Origin: Alphaproteobacteria bacterium
GTDB taxonomy: Bacteria > Pseudomonadota > Alphaproteobacteria > Sphingomonadales > Sphingomonadaceae
NCBI GenBank assembly: GCA_018828205.1
Contig: JAHJWA010000089.1
Coordinates: 1-16,952 of the forward strand
Direction: 5' to 3'
Length of the DNA: 16,952 nt
Every line of letters starts with the position of its first letter. The first letter of the stretch is position 1. The notes under the pieces are model-generated. The model worked only from the letters and a program-made list of their open reading frames with translations, was not told the origin of the DNA and did no database searches. A program made the position numbers and the translations under genes. Shown here in pieces: positions 7,149-14,040 of this stretch.

Positions 7149-8951
7149 ATGCTGTCCGATATCGATGCGGCGAACAGTCTCGTTGAGCTGTTCCTCAAAC
7201 GCGCCGACGAAAAGGGTGCCGCGCCCTTCCTCGGCACGAAATCCACGGGTGAATGGCGCACCATCAGCTGGACCGAGGCGGCCGACCAGGTCTGTCTGCT
7301 GGCCGAGAAACTGCGCGCAATGGGCCTGGATGCCGGCGACCGCGTCTGCCTCGTCAGCGAGAACCGGCCGGAATGGTGCATCGCCGATCTGGGCATCATG
7401 GCGGCGGGCTGCATCACCGTCCCGACCTACACCACCAACACCGAGCGCGATCACGCGCATATCCTCGACAATTCGGGCGCGCGCGCGGTCATCGTCTCGA
7501 GCGAGAAGCTGTCGCAGCCGCTGCTGCCCGCGATGATGCGCACCGGGATGGCCGAGCACATCATCTCCTTCGACGGCATTCGCCAGTATCAGGCGGGCGA
7601 TCTTCAGGCGCATGGCTGGAGCGATCTGGTGGCGGGCGATGCCGCGGCGGCGCGCGCTGCGGTCGACCGGCGCATCGCGGCGATCGGGCGCGGCGACACC
7701 GCCTGCATCATCTACACCAGCGGCACCGGCGGCGCGCCGCGCGGCGTGCTCCAGCATCACGGCGCGATCCTGTGCAATGTCGCGGGCGCAGCCGAAGTGC
7801 TGATCGAGGATTTCGGACTCGGCGAGGAGGAGCGCTTTCTGTCGTTTCTCCCGCTGTCGCACGCCTATGAGCACACCGGGGGGCAATATCTGCCGATCTC
7901 GGTCGGGGCGCAGATCTATTATGCCGAGGGTCTCGACAAGCTGGCGGCCAATATCGAAGAGACCCGCCCCACCGTCATGGTGGTGGTGCCGCGGCTGTTC
8001 GAGGTGCTGCGGACCCGCATCATCAAGCAGGTTACCAAACAGGGCGGGGTGGCCGCGCGGCTGATGGACAGCGCGCTGGCGCTGGGCGAACGGCAAGTCG
8101 CCGGGCAACGCAAGTTCGGCGATGGCGCGCGCGATCTGGTGCTGGAGAAGCTGCTGCGCCCCAAGATCCGCCAGCGCTTCGGCGGGCGCTTGAAGGCGAT
8201 GGTCTCGGGCGGCGCGCCGCTCAACCCCGAGGTCGGGACCTTCTTCAGCTCGATGGGGCTGACCGTTCTGCAGGGCTACGGCCAGACCGAGGCCGGCCCG
8301 ATCATCAGCTGCAACCGCCCGTCGGCCGGGATCGCGATGGACAGCGTGGGCCCGCCGATGCGCGGGGTGGAGATCCGCATCGCGGAGGATGGCGAAATCC
8401 TGTGCCGCGGCGAACTGGTGATGCACGGATACTGGCAGAACAAGGCGGAGACCGAGCGGACGATCCAGGACGGCTGGCTGCACACCGGCGATATCGGCCA
8501 TATCGACGATCGCGGCAGGATCGTCATCACCGATCGCAAGAAGGACATGATCGTCAACGACAAGGGCGACAATGTCGCGCCGCAGAAGGTCGAAGGCATG
8601 CTCACGCTGCAGCCCGAGATCGCGCAGGCCATGGTGACCGGCGACCGGCGCCCCTATATCGTCGGGCTGATCGTGCCCGATGCCGAATGGGCGCTCGAAT
8701 GGTCGACCGCCATGGGCAAGGCGTTCGATTTCAAGAAGCTGCAGAACGATCCCGAATTCCGCACCGCGGTGCGCGAGGCGCTCGACCGGGTGAACCGCGA
8801 GCTCTCGGTGGTGGAGAAGGTGCGCCAATTCGCCTTCGCGGACGAGGCCTTCACCATCGAGAACGAGGAAATGACCCCGAGCCTGAAAATCCGGCGCCAC
8901 AAGATCAAGGAGCGCTACCAGCAGCGGCTCGACAGCCTCTACAAGGCCTGA
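7149..8951 (+). CDS. Long-chain acyl-CoA synthetase (AMP-binding enzyme)
   Basis: A 600-residue ANL-superfamily enzyme that should activate a long-chain fatty acid with ATP and attach it to CoA. The phosphate-binding motif is YTSGTGGAPRGV (residues 189-200). The adenine/acyl motif GYGQTEAGP is at 376-384. These are followed by the GWLHTGDIG region, DRKKDMIVNDKGDNVAPQKVE and a C-terminal domain with PSLKIRRHKIKERY. The large size and the FLPLSHAYEHTGG and VPRLFEVLRTRI segments fit the long-chain FadD/FAA group. A ribosome binding site AGGGAG (7134-7139) supports the start. In the phosphate loop the usual Lys of PKG is Arg and a Thr/Ser is Gly, both tolerated in this subgroup. It lies 103 bp after ggt. 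That gap holds only the ribosome binding site and no clear terminator. Confidence 0.93.
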   Translation: MLSDIDAANSLVELFLKRADEKGAAPFLGTKSTGEWRTISWTEAADQVCLLAEKLRAMGLDAGDRVCLVSENRPEWCIADLGIMAAGCITVPTYTTNTERDHAHILDNSGARAVIVSSEKLSQPLLPAMMRTGMAEHIISFDGIRQYQAGDLQAHGWSDLVAGDAAAARAAVDRRIAAIGRGDTACIIYTSGTGGAPRGVLQHHGAILCNVAGAAEVLIEDFGLGEEERFLSFLPLSHAYEHTGGQYLPISVGAQIYYAEGLDKLAANIEETRPTVMVVVPRLFEVLRTRIIKQVTKQGGVAARLMDSALALGERQVAGQRKFGDGARDLVLEKLLRPKIRQRFGGRLKAMVSGGAPLNPEVGTFFSSMGLTVLQGYGQTEAGPIISCNRPSAGIAMDSVGPPMRGVEIRIAEDGEILCRGELVMHGYWQNKAETERTIQDGWLHTGDIGHIDDRGRIVITDRKKDMIVNDKGDNVAPQKVEGMLTLQPEIAQAMVTGDRRPYIVGLIVPDAEWALEWSTAMGKAFDFKKLQNDPEFRTAVREALDRVNRELSVVEKVRQFAFADEAFTIENEEMTPSLKIRRHKIKERYQQRLDSLYKA

Positions 8952-8960
8952 TCTGGGGAG

Positions 8961-9491
8961 CTAGGCGGCAATAATCTCTTCGATATATTCGGGATAGAAG
9001 CGCGGCGGGCGGTCGGACCAGCCCGGGGCGGTCGCCGCGGCCTCGCTGAGCGACTGGAGCAGCAGCTTGCGGCGCTGGGGCTGGATCTGCGGCAGCGCGG
9101 CGGCGGCGCAGAAGGCGCTGGGCAGCCAGGGCCGCGAATCGGCGCCGATCAGCCGCTCGTAGAGGAAACGGAAGGCGGAGAAGCAGTCGATCCGCTCCTG
9201 CGCGAGATCGAAGGCGGCCACCCGGGTCAGCTTGCCGACGAAGCCCTCGACCGCATCGAAGCCGGTCGCAACCGGGATCGACCGGCGCAGCGGTTTGAGT
9301 TCCTGATAGGCGACGTATTGGCTGCGGATAGCGGCTGTCTCGCCCGCGCTCCGGCCCCAGATCTGAAACGCGTCGCAGCGGCCCAGACCGATGTCGAGGC
9401 TGCGGCGGATGTAGCGTTGCTCGGCGGCGGTGAAGCCGGCGAATTCGCGCATTTCCGCGATGGTACCCGATGCCGTGGTTGCAATGGCCAT
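8961..9491 (-). CDS. Hypothetical protein, 176 residues
   Basis: I do not recognise this family. The start is well supported: AGGGAGGG lies just upstream of the ATG at 9491. The protein is soluble, with no signal peptide or membrane segment, and is mainly alpha-helical in character. Its N-terminus reads MAIATTASGTIAEMREFAGF, then RYIRRSLDIGLGRCDAFQIWG, and the middle KPLRRSIPVATGFDAVEGFVG. The C-terminus is rich in Pro/Arg/Tyr and ends with EYIEEIIAA. It is convergent with the acyl-CoA synthetase, with only 9 bp between the stops and no visible terminator. Its coding style matches its neighbours, so nothing suggests recent transfer. Confidence 0.75.
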   Translation of the reverse strand: MAIATTASGTIAEMREFAGFTAAEQRYIRRSLDIGLGRCDAFQIWGRSAGETAAIRSQYVAYQELKPLRRSIPVATGFDAVEGFVGKLTRVAAFDLAQERIDCFSAFRFLYERLIGADSRPWLPSAFCAAAALPQIQPQRRKLLLQSLSEAAATAPGWSDRPPRFYPEYIEEIIAA

Positions 9492-9598
9492 CTCGGCCCT
9501 CCCTGTTGCAGAGCCCAGTATCGGCGATGATGGTTAACAGCCCGTGTGCGCGGCACCGAAAGATGCGGCGCGGGCAGGATGGTGGTGCGCCAGGCACG

Positions 9599-9625
9599 AA
9601 AAAGGCCCGCGGTTTCCCGCGAGCC
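9599..9625 (-). terminator. Intrinsic terminator of the CsbD gene
   Basis: On the minus strand GGCTCGCGG - GAAA - CCGCGGGCC forms a 9-bp stem (one G-T pair) closed by a GAAA tetraloop and followed by five Ts. It sits 24 bases after the CsbD stop. Confidence 0.88.
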
Positions 9626-9648
9626 TCTCGTTGTTTTGGTGCCTGGGA

Positions 9649-9831
9649 TCAGACCTTGTCGCCGAGTGCGCCCTTGACTTCGCCCTTGAGGTTCTGGGCT
9701 TCGCCCTTGCGCTCTTGGGCCTTGCCTTCGGCCTTCATCGAATGGTCGTCGGTCGCATTGCCGACCGCCTGCTTGGTGTTGCCGGCGGCCTCGTTGGCGA
9801 TGCCCTTGGCTTTGTCTGTCATCTCGCCCAT
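9649..9831 (-). CDS. CsbD family stress-response protein
   Basis: A 60-residue, highly hydrophilic, Gly/Ala/Lys-rich protein of the CsbD family, small proteins induced by general stress and of unclear biochemical role. Typical features are the start MTDKAKGIANEAAGNTKQAVG and the repeated KAEGKAQERKGEAQNLKGEV pattern. The ATG at 9831 was chosen because AGGAG precedes it by 7-8 bases; an internal ATG at 9822 is possible. It stands alone, with a clear terminator downstream and a possible general-stress promoter upstream. The protein is probably largely disordered or helical. Confidence 0.9.
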   Translation of the reverse strand: MGEMTDKAKGIANEAAGNTKQAVGNATDDHSMKAEGKAQERKGEAQNLKGEVKGALGDKV

Positions 9832-9913
9832 GTCTGTTCTCCTGCATAAATGAGCCGACCGATCGGAATGGGTCCTCTCGGCGGCAAGCCGCAGGAAAAG
9901 CGGCTATGGTGTT

Positions 9914-9941
9914 CAAGCGCGCGGAACCGCCATCGGGTTCC
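9914..9941 (-). promoter_or_regulatory. Possible EcfG-type general-stress promoter of the CsbD gene
   Basis: On the minus strand GGAACC is followed after 16 bases by CGCTTG. The alphaproteobacterial general-stress sigma factor EcfG recognises about GGAAC-N16/17-CGTT. The -35 is perfect, while the -10 deviates by one base. A CsbD gene is a plausible member of this regulon. The -35 also forms part of a perfect hairpin, so it may be fortuitous. Confidence 0.33.
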
Positions 9942-9943
9942 GC
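9921..9943. terminator. Perfect hairpin downstream of thiS-thiG, without a T-run
   Basis: GCGGAACC - 7 bases - GGTTCCGC is a perfect 8-bp inverted repeat 34 bases after the thiS-thiG stop. Neither strand has a T-run, so intrinsic termination would be weak. It may be a processing or mRNA-end structure. Confidence 0.4.
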
Positions 9944-9976
9944 ATGATGCGCCCAAACGCCCCGGATTGCAGGCGG

Positions 9977-10963
9977 TTAGATCAATCCGGCGAGCGGGCT
10001 GCTGGGATCGGCATATTTGCGCGTCCCCATCCGGCCCGCCAGATAGGCGTCGCGCCCGGCCTCGACCGCCAGCTTCATCGCCCGGGCCATGCGGATCGGG
10101 TCCTTGGCCTCGGCGATCGCGGTGTTCATCAGCACGCCGTCGCAGCCCAGCTCCATCGCCACCGCGGCGTCGCTGGCGGTGCCCACGCCCGCATCGACCA
10201 GCACCGGGACGCTGGCGCCCTCGACGATCAGCCGGATGGTGACGCGGTTCTGGATTCCCAGCCCCGAGCCGATCGGCGCGCCCAGCGGCATCACCGCGAC
10301 CGCGCCAGCCTCTTCGAGCTGTTTGGCAGCGATCGGATCGTCGGTGCAATAGACCATCGGCAGGAAGCCTTCCTTGGCCAGCACCTCGGTCGCCTTGAGC
10401 GTCTCGCGCATGTCGGGATAGAGCGTGCGCGCTTCGCCCAGCACCTCGAGCTTGACCAGATCCCAGCCGCCCGCCTCGCGCGCCAGCCGCAGCGTGCGGA
10501 TCGCGTCGTCGGCGGTGAAGCAGCCCGCGGTGTTGGGCAGGTAGGTGACCTTCTTCGGGTCGATGAAATCGGTCAGCATCGGCGCTTTGGGATCGCTGAC
10601 ATTGACCCGCCGCACCGCGACGGTGACGATCTCGGCGCCGCTGGCTTGGAGGGCGGCGGCATTTTGGGCAAAGTCACTATACTTGCCCGTACCGACGATA
10701 AGGCGAGAATGGAACGTGCGGCCCGCGACGCTCCAGCTGTCGCCGCGCTCCTGCGCGCCGCCGCCGACGAAATGGACGATCTCGAGGCTGTCGCCCTCGG
10801 CGACCGGGTGCGACGCGAGCTCGCTGCGCGGGGCGATGGTGCCGTTGCGTTCGACCGCGACCTTGGCCGGATCGAGCGCGAGCTCGCGGACCAGTTCGGC
10901 GATCGTGGTGGCGGTGGTGCGGCGGCTCTCGCCGTTGACGGTAAGGGTGATGGGTGCAGTCAT
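9977..10963 (-). CDS. thiG: Fused sulfur carrier ThiS - thiazole synthase ThiG
   Basis: One 328-residue chain joins the two partners of thiamine thiazole synthesis. Residues 1-69 are a ThiS (ubiquitin-fold) domain: LTVNGESRR, then TIAELVRELAL, VAVERNGTIAPRSELA and VHFVGGG. Residues 75-328 are ThiG, a TIM barrel that condenses deoxyxylulose phosphate, dehydroglycine and ThiS-bound sulfur. Lys171 in DLVKLEVLGEARTLYPD is the expected Schiff-base lysine, and VLVDAGVGTASDAA and GVLMNTAIAEAKDP bind phosphate. Free-standing ThiS must end in Gly-Gly to accept sulfur; here the glycines are internal. Such bifunctional proteins are known in alphaproteobacteria. The ATG follows the MerC-like gene by 19 bases, and that gap is a hairpin, so the pair may be co-transcribed and coupled. 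No TPP riboswitch is visible. Confidence 0.95.
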   Translation of the reverse strand: MTAPITLTVNGESRRTTATTIAELVRELALDPAKVAVERNGTIAPRSELASHPVAEGDSLEIVHFVGGGAQERGDSWSVAGRTFHSRLIVGTGKYSDFAQNAAALQASGAEIVTVAVRRVNVSDPKAPMLTDFIDPKKVTYLPNTAGCFTADDAIRTLRLAREAGGWDLVKLEVLGEARTLYPDMRETLKATEVLAKEGFLPMVYCTDDPIAAKQLEEAGAVAVMPLGAPIGSGLGIQNRVTIRLIVEGASVPVLVDAGVGTASDAAVAMELGCDGVLMNTAIAEAKDPIRMARAMKLAVEAGRDAYLAGRMGTRKYADPSSPLAGLI

Positions 10964-10965
10964 GA

Positions 10966-10985
10966 TGACCGCGAGATAGCGGTCA
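10966..10985 (-). promoter_or_regulatory. Intercistronic hairpin covering the thiS-thiG ribosome binding region
   Basis: On the minus strand TGACCGC - TATCTC - GCGGTCA is a perfect 7-bp inverted repeat. Its first three bases are the stop codon of the MerC-like gene, and it ends two bases before the thiS-thiG ATG. No Shine-Dalgarno is seen there. In the mRNA this stem would cover the initiation region until a ribosome terminating on the upstream gene opens it, a layout for translational coupling. Confidence 0.5.
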
Positions 10986-11357
10986 ATGCGCGTTGCGCAA
11001 GTTCAGCACGTGCCCGAGCGAGACCAGCGCCACCCCGATGATGGTCAGCACCGCTTCCTCGAAGCCGTGCGGGACGGCGAGCGCGCCGCCCATGAAGCTG
11101 AGCCCGGTCATCGCCACCACGAAGGGCGCGGCGCGGCGATGGCGCAGCGCGCCCCAGCCGATCGCGACCGCGGCGATCAGCACCGCGATGGCCAGGCCGA
11201 TGCGGTGGATGTCGGGATGGAAGAAGAACTGTCCGCCGATGCCCAGACCCGACACGATCACGATGCTGGCAAGGCAGTGCAGGGCGCACAGGCCCGAAAG
11301 CACGATGCCGCTGCGATCGAGACGACGGCGAATCGGAGAGATGGTACGCTGAAGCAT
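10983..11357 (-). CDS. MerC-domain membrane protein
   Basis: A 124-residue inner-membrane protein of the MerC family. The motif DRSGIVLSGLCALHCLAS carries the paired cysteines expected in a metal-binding first helix. Three further hydrophobic segments follow (around residues 48-66, 76-94 and 98-116), giving about four membrane spans. MerC proper carries Hg(II) in mer operons. There is no merA, merR or merT here, so a mercury role is doubtful, and chromosomal relatives are often tied to zinc or other metal homeostasis. I chose the ATG at 11357: an ATG at 11387 lies inside the predicted promoter and operator. It is followed by thiS-thiG after 19 bases. The Zur-like box in its promoter suggests metal control. 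Confidence 0.85.
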   Translation of the reverse strand: MLQRTISPIRRRLDRSGIVLSGLCALHCLASIVIVSGLGIGGQFFFHPDIHRIGLAIAVLIAAVAIGWGALRHRRAAPFVVAMTGLSFMGGALAVPHGFEEAVLTIIGVALVSLGHVLNLRNAH

Positions 11358-11370
11358 CGCGGGATTATCT

Positions 11371-11391
11371 ATGTGATAGTGTAACATTATA
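11371..11391 (-). promoter_or_regulatory. Promoter -10 and Zur-like operator of the MerC-like gene
   Basis: On the minus strand a perfect TATAAT (11391-11386) is overlapped by the imperfect palindrome ATGTTACACTATCACAT (11387-11371). The inner 15 bases match 12 positions of the alphaproteobacterial Zur consensus TGTTATAATATAACA, as I recall it. Placement over the -10 and start is classic for Fur-family repression. No good -35 is visible. Fur or another MerR/Fur-like factor is an alternative. Confidence 0.5.
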
Positions 11392-11521
11392 CAAGCACCG
11401 GTCGCATATTTAGTTTGCCCCCGCGCCCTGCACGCGGCTCGCCGAAACCTTGCGCGCCCCGGTCTGACGCTTGTCCGATTTGCACTTGCGCGCCCGAAGA
11501 GGGCCAATCAAACAGCCGGGC

Positions 11522-12589
11522 ATGACCAACCCCGTCTCCCGGCCCGTTCCCCGGCCCATTTCCCGGCCCGCTTCCCCGGCCGCGCTGCGACCGGCCGCAA
11601 TCGCCAATTGGCTGCTGTTGGTCGCGCTGCTGGTCATCGCGATGGTGGCGGTGGGCGGGATCACGCGGCTGACCGAAAGCGGGCTCTCGATCACCCAGTG
11701 GCAGCCGGTGACCGGCGCGATCCCCCCGCTGACCCAGGCCGACTGGCGCGCCGAGTTCGAGCTCTACCGCCAGACCGGCGAATATCGCAACGTGACCGGC
11801 CCCGCGGGGATGGATCTCGCCGGGTTCCAGTTCATCTATTTCTGGGAATGGTTCCACCGCCTGCTCGGGCGCATGATCGGGCTGGCCTTCGCGCTGCCGC
11901 TCGCCTGGTTCTGGCTCAAGCGCGCGATACCCGCAGGCTACAAGCCGCGGCTGCTCGCGCTGCTGGCGCTGGGCGGGATGCAGGGCGTGTTCGGCTGGTT
12001 CATGGTCCGCTCGGGCCTGTCGGGCGAGATGACCGATGTCAGCCATTTCTGGCTCTCGATCCATCTGCTCACCGCGCTGGTGACGCTGGGCGGGCTGGTC
12101 TGGACCGCGCTCGACCTGCAGCGGCTGGCGCGCAGCGGAGAGCCGCGCGCGCGCTGGACCGCGCTGGCGAGCTGGGTCGGGCTGGTGCTGTTCCTCCAGT
12201 TGCTGCTGGGCGCCTGGGTCGCGGGGCTCAACGCCGGCCATGCCTCGGACAGCTGGCCGCTGATGCAGGGGCGGCTGGTCCCCGAATACGACACCGCGAA
12301 CGGCTTCCTCTGGGCGCTGACGCACGATCCCTTCCTGCTGCATTTCCTCCACCGCTGGTGGGCCTGGGCGGCGGTGATCGCGCTGGTGGTGATGGCGCGG
12401 CGGGTGAAGCCGCTCGAACGCCGCGCCTCGCTCGCCATCCACGCCGCTTTCGGGACGCAGATCCTGCTCGGCATCGCCACCGTGCTGACCGGGGTATCGC
12501 TGTGGGTCGCGGTGGCGCACCAGCTGGTCGGCGCGCTGCTGGTCGCGGCCTTCGCCTGGGGGGCGCACGCGCTGGGACGCCGCGGCTAG
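11522..12589 (+). CDS. ctaA: Heme A synthase (CtaA/COX15 family)
   Basis: Converts heme O to heme A for cytochrome c oxidase, in the inner membrane. The 355-residue protein has eight predicted membrane spans in two similar halves. The heme-ligand histidines sit in FWEWFHRLLGR, FWLSIHLLTA, HFLHRWWAWA and VAVAHQLVGALL. GGITRLTESGLSI and WQPVTGAIPPL are family signatures near the first span, and GHASDSWPLMQG is another. I chose the ATG at 11522 over an in-frame TTG at 11471, because the extra 17 residues are not family-like and the ATG is better placed. The N-terminus contains four 12-bp repeats coding for V/I-S/P-R-P units. It lies divergent to the MerC-like gene, away from the other cytochrome oxidase genes. 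Confidence 0.95.
   Translation: MTNPVSRPVPRPISRPASPAALRPAAIANWLLLVALLVIAMVAVGGITRLTESGLSITQWQPVTGAIPPLTQADWRAEFELYRQTGEYRNVTGPAGMDLAGFQFIYFWEWFHRLLGRMIGLAFALPLAWFWLKRAIPAGYKPRLLALLALGGMQGVFGWFMVRSGLSGEMTDVSHFWLSIHLLTALVTLGGLVWTALDLQRLARSGEPRARWTALASWVGLVLFLQLLLGAWVAGLNAGHASDSWPLMQGRLVPEYDTANGFLWALTHDPFLLHFLHRWWAWAAVIALVVMARRVKPLERRASLAIHAAFGTQILLGIATVLTGVSLWVAVAHQLVGALLVAAFAWGAHALGRRG
11534..11581 (+). repeat. ctaA: Four tandem 12-bp units inside the ctaA start
   Basis: Four consecutive copies of a TCCCGGCCC-cored 12-mer (starting at 11534, 11546, 11558 and 11570) encode VSRP, VPRP, ISRP and ASPA before the first membrane segment. The units differ at a few bases. The copy number could vary between strains without a frameshift. 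Confidence 0.8.
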
Positions 12590-12662
12590 AAGCAGCCGCC
12601 GCCGACAGCGACCAGATGCAATGGTGGTATTATTATACCCCACCGCGCAGGCGCGGATTTGC

Positions 12663-12691
12663 TTGACTTGCGGCGGGTCTGGCGCCATTTG
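12663..12691 (+). promoter_or_regulatory. Possible promoter of rplM-rpsI
   Basis: TTGACT at 12663-12668 is a good -35. Seventeen bases later the sequence is CATTTG, a poor -10. It lies 60-70 bases upstream of the rplM ATG, in the gap after ctaA, where a ribosomal-protein promoter is expected. The -35 is convincing, the whole less so. Confidence 0.35.
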
Positions 12692-12760
12692 CCGCCCGCT
12701 TCGTGAGCCCGGCAGCGGCCGGATTCGCGCAACCACACACTAGAAACGGAATTCCAAGCC

Positions 12761-13240
12761 ATGAAGGCTCTCAGCAAGATGACCCGGTCGATCAAACCGG
12801 CCGAGGTCGAAAAGGACTGGCACATTATCGACGCCGACGGCCTGGTCGTCGGTCGTGTCGCCACGATCATCGCCAATATCCTGCGCGGCAAGCACAAGCC
12901 CAGCTTCACCCCGCATGTCGATTGCGGCGATCACGTCATCGTCATCAACGCCGAGAAGGTGAAGTTCACCGGGCGCAAGATGACCGACAAGGTCTATTAC
13001 CGCCACACCGGTCACCCCGGCGGCATCAAGGAAACCACGCCTGCGAAGGTGCTCGAGGGCCGCTTCCCCGAGCGCGTGCTCGAGAAGGCCGTCCAGCGCA
13101 TGATCCCGCGCGGACCGCTGGGCCGCGACCAGATGCGCGCGCTGCATCTCTATGCCGGCACCGAGCATCCGCACGACGGCCAACAGCCCAAGACGCTCGA
13201 CGTCGCCTCGATGAACCGCAAGAACAAGGCAAGCAGCTAA
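12761..13240 (+). CDS. rplM: 50S ribosomal protein L13
   Basis: An early-assembling large-subunit protein. The 159-residue product shows the L13 landmarks WHIIDADGLVVGRVAT, IANILRGKHKPSFTPH, GDHVIVINAEKVKFTG, KVYYRHTGHPGG, RMIPRGPLGRDQM and LHLYAGTEHPHDGQQP. The start MKALSKMTRSIKPAEVEKDW is a short extension beyond E. coli L13 that is usual in sphingomonads, to my knowledge. The stop codon overlaps the rpsI start (TAATG), the standard rplM-rpsI operon arrangement. The 171-bp gap from ctaA holds the possible promoter and a small AT-rich hairpin at 12623-12644. Confidence 0.98.
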   Translation: MKALSKMTRSIKPAEVEKDWHIIDADGLVVGRVATIIANILRGKHKPSFTPHVDCGDHVIVINAEKVKFTGRKMTDKVYYRHTGHPGGIKETTPAKVLEGRFPERVLEKAVQRMIPRGPLGRDQMRALHLYAGTEHPHDGQQPKTLDVASMNRKNKASS

Positions 13241-13896
13241 TGGTCGCCGACAACACCAGCGCAACCCCCGCCGACGAGACCCCCACCGAGACCAAGGTCG
13301 ACGCCGCGCCCGAAACCACCGAGACTTCGGCCGAAGCCACCAGCGAAGCCAAGCCCGAGGCGGCTTCCGAGCCCAAGGCCGAAACCAAGGCGGATTCGGT
13401 CTCCGATCTGGCCGATCTCAAGAGCATCGCGGGCGACGCCCCCGAAGGCGATTCCGCCGAGATCGCCCGGACCGCCAACGTGCCCCTGCGCGAGCAGGAG
13501 CTCGACGCCCAGGGCCGCGCCTATGCCACCGGCCGCCGCAAGGATGCCAAGGCGCGCGTGTGGATCAAGCCCGGCAGCGGCAAGATCACCGTCAACGGTC
13601 GCGACCAGGAAACCTATTTCGCGCGTCCGACGCTGCGGCTGGTCCTCAACCAGCCCTTCACGATCACCGATCGCGAAGGCCAGTACGACGTGATCTGCAC
13701 CGTGCGCGGCGGCGGGCTTTCGGGCCAGGCCGGTGCGGTCAAGCACGGCATCAGCCAGGCGCTGACGAAGTACGAGCCCGCGCTGCGGTCGACGGTCAAG
13801 GCCGCCGGCTTCCTCACCCGCGACAGCCGCGTGGTCGAGCGCAAGAAGTACGGCCGTGCCAAGGCGCGCAAGAGCTTCCAGTTCTCGAAGCGTTAA
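13240..13896 (+). CDS. rpsI: 30S ribosomal protein S9 with a long acidic N-terminal extension
   Basis: Small-subunit protein whose C-terminal tail reaches the P-site tRNA. The 218-residue product ends in the conserved S9 core from about residue 85: GRAYATGRRKDAKARVWIKPG, then GKITVNGRD, VRGGGLSGQAGAVKHGISQAL, DSRVVERKKYGRAKARKSFQFSKR (tail KSFQFSKR). The preceding 85 residues are an unusual Thr/Glu/Ala/Pro-rich stretch (SDLADLKSIAGDAPEGDSA and similar) with a strong negative charge and no predicted fold. The start is secure because ATG overlaps the L13 stop. A typical S9 is about 130 residues; moderate extensions occur in alphaproteobacteria. Confidence 0.96.
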   Translation: MVADNTSATPADETPTETKVDAAPETTETSAEATSEAKPEAASEPKAETKADSVSDLADLKSIAGDAPEGDSAEIARTANVPLREQELDAQGRAYATGRRKDAKARVWIKPGSGKITVNGRDQETYFARPTLRLVLNQPFTITDREGQYDVICTVRGGGLSGQAGAVKHGISQALTKYEPALRSTVKAAGFLTRDSRVVERKKYGRAKARKSFQFSKR

Positions 13897-13939
13897 GCAG
13901 CCGCCGACCGAATATTCCGGTTGGACACGACTACGAAAA

Positions 13940-13972
13940 GGGCGGTCCCGCGAGGGGCCGCCCTTTCTCGTT
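13940..13972 (+). terminator. Intrinsic terminator of rplM-rpsI
   Basis: GGGCGGTCCC - GCGA - GGGGCCGCCC gives a 10-bp stem (one G-T pair) with a tetraloop, followed by TTTCTCGTT, 43 bases after the rpsI stop. Four As precede the stem, so it could also work on the minus strand. Confidence 0.88.
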
Positions 13973-14040
13973 GGGTCGTCGTTGGTTGGGGAATCTTTTC
14001 GTAACTGCCGGGAGCATGGCAACTCTGGATCGACCCCCTT

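Noticed and set aside
7032..8900. 622-codon minus-strand open frame
   Set aside because: Antisense to the acyl-CoA synthetase, whose motifs are intact; a shadow frame.
9832..10000. TPP riboswitch near thiS-thiG
   Set aside because: I looked for the conserved CUGAGA and ACCUGAUC elements here and upstream of the MerC-like gene and found none.
10983..11357. Mercury resistance operon
   Set aside because: Only a MerC-domain gene is present. No merA, merT, merP or merR is in the window.
12632..12637. TATAAT on the minus strand and a small AT-rich hairpin (12623-12644) after ctaA
   Set aside because: There is no -35 at the right distance and no minus-strand gene or terminator downstream. The hairpin has a two-base bulge and no T-run.
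11387..12736. 449-codon minus-strand open frame
   Set aside because: Antisense to ctaA, with a Gln/Arg/Pro-rich product; ctaA has full family motifs.
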